A DNA stretch of 49,465 nucleotides from the NCBI GenBank assembly GCA_043810345.1, contig JBDROF010000063.1, forward strand, positions 1 through 49,465, given 5' to 3'. Source of the stretch: QYOJ01 sp043810345. Its GTDB lineage: Bacteria > Bacteroidota > Bacteroidia > Bacteroidales > FEN-979. The notes beneath the pieces are model-generated. The model was not told the origin of the DNA. It worked only from the letters and a program-made list of their open reading frames with translations, and ran no database searches. Each line of letters starts with the position of its first letter. Positions within the stretch are counted from its first letter, which is position 1. Below, one piece after another: positions 9,056-15,952 of this stretch. Position numbers and translations under genes: made by a program.

Positions 9056-9607
9056 TTGGGGGTTCTCCTTCCCCCCTTACCCGCACCCACCAATCTGCAG
9101 GCCGATGTGATCGGGTATAAGGTGCACCTCACCTGGGAAGCACCGGTGAGTGATGCTCCCACCTTCACACTGTTGGGATATAACATGTACAGGGATGGTA
9201 TCCGTCTGAACAGTGATCCCATTCAGGATCTATTCTATGACGACACACTGGATCTTCCAGGAGAATTTATCTATTGCGTGACAGCCCAGTATGATATTGG
9301 TGAATCCAGTTCCGATTGCATTGTGGTAGAGGTTGCTGTGGCAGTGAATGAACCGGGAAGATTTATGCTGACAATCAGCCCCAATCCTGCATACAACATA
9401 ATCGTTGTCAGGTCAGATCAACTGGTTGATGAGATCCGTCTCTTTGATCTCCGGGGGAAAGAGGTATGCCGGAAAGCAGGGATGGGAAAGCAAATAACCA
9501 TCGATGTATCGGGTTTGTCACCAGGTTATTATACACTTTCGGCCATCTCGGGGAAAAAGGTCAGCGTGGGAAAGCTGGTTATCGGGGGAAAGAACCTGGC
9601 CAGGTAA
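9056..9607 (+). pseudogene. 5'-truncated fibronectin-III / T9SS cargo protein fragment
   Basis: The open frame has 183 codons but no ATG near its beginning; only a TTG directly after a TGA is available, and there is no signal peptide. Residues about 10-98 resemble a fibronectin type III domain, with PAPTNLQADVIGYKVHLTW and YNMYRDG. Residues about 108-180 are a type IX secretion C-terminal sorting domain, seen as ISPNPAYNIIVV, LFDLRGKEV and LSPGYYTLSAI. Such a tail normally ends a much longer secreted protein, so this looks like the surviving 3' end of a large gene whose 5' part was lost beside the UMF1 gene. Translation from the TTG cannot be excluded, but the product could not reach the T9SS without a signal peptide. 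Confidence 0.65.
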
Positions 9608-9779
9608 AAATAGGTCAATCGGTTCTTCCAACCAAGGTAAAAAAGCAATCCGGCAATATCCCACTTTGTGGATCTTTGTGATCACCCTTTGGGCCTTCGT
9701 GAAAAAAACACTGCAGGCGCAAGTTTTCCCTCCCCGGTTTGTCTAATGAGAAACTCATGTCAAACAAAAAAACAACTTT

Positions 9780-10202
9780 ATGAAAAAACTCGTGTCAATG
9801 TCAGTCCTGATTCTCGGGATCATCTTCATTACCGGAAATGTAAATGCACAAACAACGCAGAGTCAGGATAAGGCTGTCAAGGCCCAGAACACCCAGACTG
9901 ACCAGAAACCCACCGGCAATTTTGTAGATAAAAATAACGACGGCATCTGCGACAATTTTCAACGCAGAGGCAAGCAGGGAAATTGCGCAAAATTTGTGGA
10001 TAAAAATAGCGATGGAGTGTGCGACAACTACAAAGGAAAAGGAAACTGTGGGCTGGGGAATTGCTGTGGAAAAGGCATGCCGAAAGGTAAATGTCCCGGC
10101 ATGAACAAAAGCAATTGCTGCGGCAAGGAAATGGGTCACCAGCATCGCCATGGACAACGTAACTCCCGGCAAACAACTTCCCCTCAACCCGAGAAAAAGT
10201 AA
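9780..10202 (+). CDS. Small secreted Cys/His-rich protein with two DKNxDGxCDN repeats
   Basis: The 140-residue product begins with a signal peptide (MKKLVSMSVLILGIIFITG, cleaved after NVNA). Two repeats, FVDKNNDGICDNF and FVDKNSDGVCDNY, have the spacing of acidic calcium-binding loops (DxNxDG). The second half is rich in Cys and Lys (GNCCGKG, KSNCCGK) and ends in a His-rich tail HQHRHGQR. I infer a periplasmic or surface protein that binds metal ions. The tail recurs almost exactly at the end of the protein encoded at 11260, which ties the two genes together. The gene lies 104 bases upstream of an ECF sigma factor in the same orientation. No named family is recognised; the function is inferred from composition and context. 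Confidence 0.7.
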   Translation: MKKLVSMSVLILGIIFITGNVNAQTTQSQDKAVKAQNTQTDQKPTGNFVDKNNDGICDNFQRRGKQGNCAKFVDKNSDGVCDNYKGKGNCGLGNCCGKGMPKGKCPGMNKSNCCGKEMGHQHRHGQRNSRQTTSPQPEKK

Positions 10203-10232
10203 TCGACACGATTTAACTACGAAGTAATTAAT

Positions 10233-10272
10233 TTCGCTATTTCGCTATTTCGCCACCTCACTACCTCGCTAC
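10233..10272 (+). repeat. Octamer tandem tract upstream of the ECF sigma operon
   Basis: Five 8-bp units (TTCGCTAT twice, then TTCGCCAC, CTCACTAC and CTCGCTAC) lie in the gap between the secreted His-rich protein and the sigma factor. The same unit recurs at 30871-30928. It occupies the upstream part of the likely promoter region. Confidence 0.65.
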
Positions 10273-10280
10273 TTTATTTA

Positions 10281-10288
10281 TACCTTCG
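10281..10288 (+). promoter_or_regulatory. -7 type box (TACCTTCG) before the ECF sigma factor
   Basis: TACCTTCG is a near match to TAnnTTTG, 17 bases before the ATG at 10306. It could be a housekeeping promoter or a site used by the ECF factor itself. It lies right after the octamer tract. Confidence 0.35.
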
Positions 10289-10305
10289 TGGTTTAGCTTG
10301 CCTCC

Positions 10306-10890
10306 ATGACCGACCGGGAACTTGTTCAGGGAACCATCAACCGTGATCAGACCGCTGTCAAGGAGCTGGTAGAGAAACACCAGCAACTTGTGATCCGCAC
10401 CTGTTATGCATTGGTTCATGACCTGGAAGATGCCCGGGATCTGGCACAGGAGGTGTTCATTGAGATCATGAAATCGGCTGTTTCTTTCAGGGGAAAAGCA
10501 AAACTCTCTTCCTGGATCTACCGGATCGCGGTCAATAAATCATTGAACCACCTGAAGAGATCCCGGAGAAGAGAAGCTTACACACTTTTCTCCTTTCAGG
10601 ATCGGGGTGGGATGGTGAAAGAAGAACTGATCGCTGATCACAATCCTTATGCAGGTGGTGATGTGGCGATGGAAGAAAAGGAGTTGAAACAGGCATTGCA
10701 TAAGGCTATCAACGGATTGCCTGTAAACCAGAAGATTGCTTTCACATTGCACAAGTATGAGGATTTGCCCTACAAGGAGATTGCCGAGGTGATGAATGTG
10801 TCACTTTCGTCGGTCGAGTCTTTGATTCACCGGGCAAAGCTGAACCTGCAGAAACGATTGACTAATTTTTATCATCCAAACGGCATCTAA
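10306..10890 (+). CDS. ECF-family RNA polymerase sigma factor
   Basis: The 194-residue protein has sigma region 2 (residues about 20-90: DLEDARDLAQEVFIEIM, then LSSWIYRIAVNKSLNHLKR) and region 4 (about 130-185: INGLPVNQKIAFTLHKYEDL, then YKEIAEVMNVSLSSVESLIH). There is no region 1.1 or 3, as expected for extracytoplasmic-function sigmas. The stop is followed after one base by the start of a one-helix membrane protein, and that in turn after eight bases by a CpxP/Spy-like sensor. This sigma, anti-sigma and periplasmic-sensor order resembles metal- and envelope-stress loci such as cnr. The likely target includes its own operon and perhaps the His-rich protein upstream. Confidence 0.88.
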   Translation: MTDRELVQGTINRDQTAVKELVEKHQQLVIRTCYALVHDLEDARDLAQEVFIEIMKSAVSFRGKAKLSSWIYRIAVNKSLNHLKRSRRREAYTLFSFQDRGGMVKEELIADHNPYAGGDVAMEEKELKQALHKAINGLPVNQKIAFTLHKYEDLPYKEIAEVMNVSLSSVESLIHRAKLNLQKRLTNFYHPNGI

Positions 10891-10891
10891 T

Positions 10892-11251
10892 ATGGACCAT
10901 CAGAATCAGGAAAGGGTTCAAAAGACCCTGGATTTCATTCAAAAAGACAGGGTCATCCCTGAAGATCCCTGGTTTTATTCCCGCCTGACCGCACGAATGG
11001 AACAAGAAGCCGGGCTAATCCACCAACCAGGATGGGCAGGTACCGTGGCCTTTCGTTTCAGACCCATTCTGGCAGTGATGGTGGTACTGGTTGGGATAGC
11101 CGGTGGAATTGCCTTGGGAAGGTTACTCAGCGCCCCGGCTTCCTCCCAGGAACCAACGGTCTCCCTCTTTCCGTCCGAGGAAGATGCAAATACAGTCATG
11201 TTCAGGGAGATCAGTGGTTCCATGGATGAACAGATAGTATTAATGAAATAG
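10892..11251 (+). CDS. Single-pass membrane protein, probable anti-sigma factor
   Basis: The 119-residue protein has a charged cytoplasmic N-terminal part (residues 1-50), one membrane helix at about residues 53-75 (PILAVMVVLVGIAGGIALGR) and a short outside tail. It lacks the HxxxCxxC zinc motif of classical anti-sigma domains. Its position, one base after the sigma factor stop and eight bases before a CpxP/Spy-like sensor, is the main reason to call it an anti-sigma factor. It would hold the ECF factor at the membrane until the outside partner signals. The role is inference from context; no sequence family was recognised. Confidence 0.6.
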   Translation: MDHQNQERVQKTLDFIQKDRVIPEDPWFYSRLTARMEQEAGLIHQPGWAGTVAFRFRPILAVMVVLVGIAGGIALGRLLSAPASSQEPTVSLFPSEEDANTVMFREISGSMDEQIVLMK

Positions 11252-11259
11252 CACAAGTC

Positions 11260-11775
11260 ATGAACTTTTTCACCAAGTACCGAGTTGTAACCTGGATCCT
11301 GGCAGGAATCCTGGTAGTTGCACTTTCCGCTTTAGGGTCTGTCATCTATTACACCTGGAAGGCGCAGAAGAGCATTGAAGCGATACCCGAATGCACCTCC
11401 TCCTGTCAGATGCTGATATCTTCTCTGGATTTTACCTCATCTCAAAATGAAAACCTGGAGGAGATCCTGGATCGTTTTAGCGACACCTCTGCTGTACTGG
11501 TAAGTTTCCTCAGGGAACATCGTATGGCATTGATGCATGAGCTTCAGAAAGAGCAACCGGACACCCTCCGGATCCGGCTTCTGACTGGTGAACTTGGACA
11601 TGATCACACCTTACTGATCAGCCTCGCAGCATCACAGTACCTGCAGATCCGCAAGATCTGCGACTCCTCTCAACAGCTGAAACTTTCTGATTTTTATTGC
11701 GATATGTTTGGTTGTCCACGTTTAGAACAGGGAAAAGGACAGGGCAAACACCGCCATCGCCACGGGCAAAGATAA
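11260..11775 (+). CDS. CpxP/Spy/CnrX-like periplasmic sensor with His-rich tail
   Basis: The 171-residue product has an N-terminal membrane anchor (residues about 11-33) followed by an outside helical domain. The segment LDFTSSQNENLEEILDRF, followed by a helix with HRMALMHEL, resembles the LTxxQ-containing four-helix fold of the Spy/CpxP and heavy-metal sensor (Metal_resist) families. Cys pairs occur at PECTSSC and YCDMFGC, and the protein ends KHRHRHGQR. These residues suggest metal binding. With the adjacent sigma and anti-sigma genes it probably forms a signalling trio in which metal or misfolded protein in the periplasm releases the sigma factor. The C-terminal HRHGQR also ends the conserved part of the protein at 9780. 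Confidence 0.7.
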   Translation: MNFFTKYRVVTWILAGILVVALSALGSVIYYTWKAQKSIEAIPECTSSCQMLISSLDFTSSQNENLEEILDRFSDTSAVLVSFLREHRMALMHELQKEQPDTLRIRLLTGELGHDHTLLISLAASQYLQIRKICDSSQQLKLSDFYCDMFGCPRLEQGKGQGKHRHRHGQR

Positions 11776-11837
11776 TCAGTTACTAACTTCTTAACTACCG
11801 GTTGGTGATGTGAAGACCTCATATCTATGAATCTTTA

Positions 11838-13109
11838 TTATAAAAGAATATAATAGAGGAAAATCAGAGAAAACACAATTAAAAAGCCAATTCCGGCCCA
11901 GCTAAGTAATTTTAACAATCCTCTCGGTTGAGAGGCGTCAGGAATATATTTACTGGTAACCACTTTGTAGTTTATGATTGCAAAGACCGGAGCGGTTAAA
12001 AATGATAGAATGGTGGCAAACTCCAGTAATGACCCCATGTTTCTAGTAAAGAAAACAATGATCAGTACGGTTGTAACAGATAAAAAGATGATCCAGAAGA
12101 GATAAAGACCGCTCCCAAGCATTTTAAGGGATGGAAACATCTGATGCAACGATCCCTCCAGGGACCTTGGATACCCATCAATGACGGTAATCGCTGTGCT
12201 GAACATGGTGATTAACACGATGACGGCAATGACTGAATGACTCCAGCTTCCAATGGATGTGGTATAGAGAGAGACAAGTTGTTCAGAAAATATAACGCCG
12301 TTGGCAGAAAATGTTTCTCCCGTACCATACATCACCAGGGCACCCAAACCCAGAAAGAACAGGGCCATGATAGCGGAACCGATATAGCCAATGTGAAAGT
12401 CAATATGGTACTCCCTAAAAGATGGTTTGTATTTCGTTTGTTTATTTCTTTCCAATGCCCATAGGGAAGGCCATACAGAGCAGTCGATCGGCGTAGGCAT
12501 CCATCCCATCAATGCGATCAGGAAAATAATTGCAGCAGTGTCCCACAACGGAGGATGAACAAAGCCAGGCTCCACCTGTGCACCCCGGGAGAGGGCAAAA
12601 AAGAAGGCTGTAATGGTAAAGAGTACCAGGATGCCGATCATTACCTTCATGAACCAGTCCAGAAAAGCATACCTTCCCACAAACAACATCAACAGGATGA
12701 TGCTTAACAATCCGGTACTCGTTGCAAACGGACTCAGATGAACCTGAAATAGATAGGTTGCCAGGTCGGCAGTAACTTTTGTTACCGCCGCAAAATTAAC
12801 AATAGCAGTTATAACTGATAGAAGAAAGAAGGTGATGATTGCCCATCGGCCCAGTTTCCGGTATCCGTCCAGCATGCTCTTTCCAGTTGCAGCAGTATAC
12901 CTGTAGCTGAATTCAAAAAAGGGATACTTAAAAAGGTTGATCAGGAGGACTGCCCAGATGAAGTTGTAACTGTAATTGGCACCTGCCTGTGTAGATAACA
13001 CAAGGTGCGAAGCTCCTATGGCAGCCCCAGCATATAAGATCCCGGGTCCCAGTGCTTTAAATACACCGCGTAGGGTTAAGGATTGTCGCTCTTGAAGGCT
13101 CATTTTCAT
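11838..13109 (-). CDS. Nramp-family transporter lacking the canonical DPGN and MPH motifs
   Basis: Started at ATG 13109 (MKMSLQERQSL) the protein has 423 residues and about eleven membrane segments; the frame extends to 13142 only with a TTG. The first helix region reads GPGILYAGAAIGASHLVLST and then QAGA. It aligns with the Nramp opening GPAF...DPGN...QAGA, but GASH replaces the DPGN metal-binding motif. In helix 6 ALMGWMPTPID replaces the usual MPH motif, keeping Met and losing His. Canonical Nramp proteins import Mn2+ or Fe2+ with protons; this variant may move another ion or another solute. It is convergent with the sigma/sensor operon and 62 bases from it, which fits a metal theme. Confidence 0.75.
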   Translation of the reverse strand: MKMSLQERQSLTLRGVFKALGPGILYAGAAIGASHLVLSTQAGANYSYNFIWAVLLINLFKYPFFEFSYRYTAATGKSMLDGYRKLGRWAIITFFLLSVITAIVNFAAVTKVTADLATYLFQVHLSPFATSTGLLSIILLMLFVGRYAFLDWFMKVMIGILVLFTITAFFFALSRGAQVEPGFVHPPLWDTAAIIFLIALMGWMPTPIDCSVWPSLWALERNKQTKYKPSFREYHIDFHIGYIGSAIMALFFLGLGALVMYGTGETFSANGVIFSEQLVSLYTTSIGSWSHSVIAVIVLITMFSTAITVIDGYPRSLEGSLHQMFPSLKMLGSGLYLFWIIFLSVTTVLIIVFFTRNMGSLLEFATILSFLTAPVFAIINYKVVTSKYIPDASQPRGLLKLLSWAGIGFLIVFSLIFLYYILL

Positions 13110-13161
13110 CTCAAACCAACACGAAAATGATGATTTACGCAAATATCATATAAAGGAGGCC

Positions 13162-14157
13162 TCACTTTATAAGATCTGGAGCTCGTTTAAATAGAATCAA
13201 CCAAACCGTCAGGGAATAGATAAGCGCGAGAATTGAGAGGATCTCTTCCATCAAATCACTTTGACCGGTTGCCGTAATCGCAAAAACCGTTGCTGCCATG
13301 AAAAAGAAGCATGGATGGGGAAAGAGGATCCGGAAGGTGATGGATTGTGACTCCCTGTGGCGGATCCACCCGAAAAGGAACAGAAAGAACACGAGTGTTC
13401 CTGCAAAATTGGACAAATCATCCATTATATTGTTGAGGAAATTGTGGAAATTGATCTCGTGTTGCCAGCTATCCTGAAACACCCCAACGGCTTCCCACCC
13501 AAATAACCGCTGACCGTAACTGATCTCCTCCAATGCAAAGATGAGGCAGAATAAGCTGACAAATACTAAGGCAACAATGGCATTATACTTATTGATTCTG
13601 ATTGTATTTCTGCGGAACAATAAAAGAATCGAAGAAACTAACAGGATGACTGAGAAGAATAAATTAATGAACGTCATCCATTCGAAGATTCCATCTTCCA
13701 GGAATAGGGGCTCTATGAGGGGTGAGAAATGAAACCTGAATAAAAAAAGCAGAATGTAGGTAAAAAACAGGGAAACCCAGAAAGTAATCAGGTAATACGA
13801 TTGAGGCAGAAGAGCGTTGAGAGGAAAAAAGAACCGGCGGACATCTTCATGCAAAACAAAGTCGATCACAAAGTCCCGTATAAAGCAAAAGGGTCTCTTA
13901 CGACGCAGAAGAATGGCTAACCCCAGGATAGACAGCAATACCCCTGCACCTGCAATGGATAAACTGAATCCTTCTGGCCCCATATTGAGATTGGCATTCA
14001 TGCTTAGGAGTGTCGCCACGATACCTATGAAGTGGTCACATAAAAAATGCCTGAAGATGATCATGCCAAATCCACACACAATAAAAAGATAACCAACTAC
14101 ATTGGCGAACGTAGTCCAGGATTTGTCAGTTTGGTATTTGTCCGGGGAAGATCCCAT
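13162..14157 (-). CDS. Polytopic membrane protein of unknown function (EEISYGQRLFGW motif)
   Basis: An ATG at 14157 gives 331 residues (MGSSPDKYQ); the frame is open twelve bases further only with a TTG. About nine hydrophobic segments are visible. A polar motif, LEEISYGQRLFGWEA, followed by HEINFHNFLNN, sits between two late helices; I have seen the same kind of motif (EEISWGQR...E.N.HN) in uncharacterised bacterial membrane proteins. The acidic pair, the His residues and the Asn could line a membrane active site. It lies between the Nramp-like gene and plsC on the same strand. No function is assigned. Confidence 0.6.
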   Translation of the reverse strand: MGSSPDKYQTDKSWTTFANVVGYLFIVCGFGMIIFRHFLCDHFIGIVATLLSMNANLNMGPEGFSLSIAGAGVLLSILGLAILLRRKRPFCFIRDFVIDFVLHEDVRRFFFPLNALLPQSYYLITFWVSLFFTYILLFLFRFHFSPLIEPLFLEDGIFEWMTFINLFFSVILLVSSILLLFRRNTIRINKYNAIVALVFVSLFCLIFALEEISYGQRLFGWEAVGVFQDSWQHEINFHNFLNNIMDDLSNFAGTLVFFLFLFGWIRHRESQSITFRILFPHPCFFFMAATVFAITATGQSDLMEEILSILALIYSLTVWLILFKRAPDLIK

Positions 14158-14260
14158 AACATATTGCAATTAAGAACTTTCCAAAAATACTCAAGGTTTA
14201 GAATGGTATCAAAGATAGAAAAATTATGGATCCAATGTAAAAAAATCCCTCCTGAAAAAG

Positions 14261-14998
14261 CTATCCTGTATTCAATGCTTTTTGAATAGAGAGTTGTACC
14301 CCGGTTACAATTTCTTCAATGTGGTGGTCTTTAGGTTCCACCGGATCTAGTACTGTGTAAGTGATTTTTTGTCCGAATTTTAACGGAAAAAAACCTTTGT
14401 ACTTCAACTGACTATGGCCATCGATCACAAATGGGTTAATCACGGCCGAAGGGGCTGCCCGAAGTAATGTATGAATGCCCGCCGAATTAAATCTTTTCAC
14501 CAAACCTGTTTGGCTCCGTGTACCCTCAGGAAAAATACAGGCTGCATAATTGTTCTCCTGAATAAGCCGGCCAAGTTTCAATATTTCCTTCACTGCTTGA
14601 ATCCCGTTTTCCCGATCGATCAATGCCGATTTTCCATGCTTTAGGTTGTGTGAGATACTTGGCAAATTTTTAGCTAGTTCAATTTTAGAGATGAATTTAG
14701 GATAGTAGTTCTTAAATCCGTAAACAACGGCTGGTATATCGTACATACTTTGATGATTGGAAACGATAATTAGCGGCCTGTTGTCAGGAATTTTTTCAAA
14801 TCCCGAAAATTTTACTTTGCACCCCAGAATGTATAATCCCTTTACCAGGAAAAGGTTCAGTACATCAACACTCCTTTTCCGTGCCTGATCACCAAAAAAG
14901 TACAGGGCTCCCACCTGAATCGGATGAAACAAAAGTAACATCAGGCCATAATAGAGATGGAATATTGGAGTTAGAAGATAGCCTAATACTTTTTTCAT
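14261..14998 (-). CDS. plsC: 1-acyl-sn-glycerol-3-phosphate acyltransferase (PlsC family)
   Basis: The 245-residue protein has the four acyltransferase blocks of the PlsC family. The catalytic HX4D motif is NHQSMYD (His82, Asp87), and the substrate-binding block is FPEGTRSQ (Glu158 to Arg161). An N-terminal hydrophobic segment (residues about 5-33) anchors it to the membrane. The enzyme acylates lysophosphatidic acid to phosphatidic acid in phospholipid synthesis. The start ATG at 14998 fits the family N-terminus. The symbol rests on the family; Bacteroidota often carry more than one such acyltransferase, so exact substrate is less certain. Confidence 0.85.
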   Translation of the reverse strand: MKKVLGYLLTPIFHLYYGLMLLLFHPIQVGALYFFGDQARKRSVDVLNLFLVKGLYILGCKVKFSGFEKIPDNRPLIIVSNHQSMYDIPAVVYGFKNYYPKFISKIELAKNLPSISHNLKHGKSALIDRENGIQAVKEILKLGRLIQENNYAACIFPEGTRSQTGLVKRFNSAGIHTLLRAAPSAVINPFVIDGHSQLKYKGFFPLKFGQKITYTVLDPVEPKDHHIEEIVTGVQLSIQKALNTG

Positions 14999-15074
14999 GG
15001 ATTAATTTGCCAATAAAAGTAGTATAAAAGAATTGAGAAACGGTAAGACTTGTCGGCATTCAATATAAACTCCC

Positions 15075-15128
15075 TTCCCACCCTGGCGCCTATGGCACCA
15101 TACGCTGGCCAACCTGGTTTTCAGTTGC
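15075..15128 (-). other. tRNA-like remnant (D-arm and anticodon-arm similarity)
   Basis: Read on the minus strand, GGTTGGCCAGCGTA is followed by TGGTGCCATAGGCGCCA, which can form a 5-bp stem with a 7-base loop. The first part matches the D-arm of the neighbouring tRNA-Pro (GTTGGCTAGCGTA) at nearly every base. No acceptor stem or T-arm can be formed, so if real it is a decayed copy, not a functional tRNA. Confidence 0.25.
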
Positions 15129-15186
15129 CGGTGGAAAATCGGCCGGTAGTATGACTGTATAGGATATATGTAGTGTACATAACAGA

Positions 15187-15209
15187 ACGAGCAGCTTAAT
15201 GCTGCTCGT
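15187..15209 (-). terminator. Hairpin terminator after tRNA-Pro
   Basis: ACGAGCAGC (15187-15195) and GCTGCTCGT (15201-15209) form a 9-bp perfect stem around a 5-base loop, starting six bases after the tRNA 3' end. On the minus strand the stem is followed by TCTGTT, a weak T-rich tail. It probably ends the tRNA transcript. Confidence 0.6.
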
Positions 15210-15214
15210 AAATC

Positions 15215-15291
15215 TGGTCGGGGCGAGAAGACTCGAACTTCCGACCCCTTGCACCCCATGCAAGTACGCTAGCCAACTGCGCCACGCCCCG
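15215..15291 (-). tRNA. tRNA-Pro, anticodon GGG
   Basis: The minus strand gives a 77-base cloverleaf. The acceptor strands CGGGGCG and CGCCCCG pair over seven bases, the discriminator is A, and CCA is encoded at 15217-15215. The D-arm reads GCGCAGTTGGCTAGCGT, the T-arm contains GTTCGAGTC, and the anticodon arm is CTTGC-ATGGGGT-GCAAG with GGG at positions 34-36 and G at 37, as expected for proline. This tRNA reads CCC and CCU codons. A hairpin terminator follows. Confidence 0.93.
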
Positions 15292-15321
15292 AAAAGGACT
15301 GCAAAAATAAGAAAAAAATCT

Positions 15322-15329
15322 TAGATTTG
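15322..15329 (+). promoter_or_regulatory. -7 box (TAGATTTG) before the GNAT pseudogene
   Basis: TAGATTTG fits TAnnTTTG and lies 19 bases before the ATG at 15349. No -33 partner is clear. Confidence 0.35.
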
Positions 15330-15348
15330 ATTCCAAATCCACGCAAAG

Positions 15349-15915
15349 ATGAATTCCATTATCCGTCCTTTAATTCCCGACCTGATCCCCGATTGGCTCG
15401 ACTTCTTCGACCATCGCGCTTTCACCGACAACCCCATCTGGAAAAGCTGCTATTGCACCTACTATCAGCTTCGGGGGAATGTGAAAGAGCGGTTCAAACC
15501 GGCTAAAGGTCCAGTGAAGGTAAAAAACCGGGACGCCGCTGTGGCGATGATCAAAGCAGGCATCATAAACGGGTATATGTATTACAAGGGAGATCGCGTA
15601 ATAGGCTGGCTGAATGCCAATGATAAAACCTTGTTCCCCACACTCAAAGCCAAAGAACCTGCCGGTGAAGTGCTGGCACTGATGTGCATTGTCATTGCAC
15701 CGGAATTACGGGTTCAGGGAGTAGCCACCCGCCTGTTGAAGTATTGAATCGAGGATGCCCTGCAACGAGGATTCAAAGCCATTGAGGGGCGTGCCAGTCA
15801 GTCAGCCAAAACAGCCGCCGGCCTGCATCACGGTCCGAAAGGTTTGTATGAAAAACTGGGATTCAAGGTAGTCGAAGAAATCCGCAATCAGTTGGTCTAC
15901 CGGTATACGTTATAG
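15349..15915 (+). pseudogene. GNAT acetyltransferase interrupted by an in-frame TGA
   Basis: The frame encodes MNSIIRPLIPDL onward, with SCYCTYYQLRG near residue 36, then ALMCIVIAPELRVQGVATRL, the GNAT acetyl-CoA binding block (V...R..G.A..L). It stops at TGA (15745-15747) directly after LLKY and continues in the same frame as IEDALQRGFKAIEGRAS, HGPKGLYEKLGFKVVEE and NQLVYRYTL, ending at TAG 15913-15915. Both halves belong to one roughly 188-residue N-acetyltransferase. A single base change (for example TGC, TGT or TGG to TGA) explains the break. The substrate is unknown. The truncated 132-residue product would lack the last strands of the fold. Confidence 0.75.
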
Positions 15916-15952
15916 TTTGGTTTTTTCAATGAAAAAGTGAATTATTCGAAAA

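Noticed and set aside
9057..9077. Terminator at GGGGG...CCCCC before the T9SS fragment
   Set aside because: The stem is only about 5 bp with an 8-base loop and no T run; it is also at the promoter side of both genes.
15002..15259. 85-codon minus-strand open frame over the tRNA region
   Set aside because: It overlaps the tRNA-Pro gene and its terminator and shows no protein features.
15745..15747. Alternative genetic code (TGA read as an amino acid) suggested by the interrupted GNAT
   Set aside because: Many intact genes here end in TGA (for example the LuxR-type regulator, the GH127 gene and holA's neighbour at 36095-36097), and DUF559 is broken by TAA, so standard code plus point mutations is simpler.
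15745..15800. Selenocysteine site in the GNAT gene
   Set aside because: No clear SECIS-type hairpin was found right after the TGA, and GNAT enzymes are not known selenoproteins.
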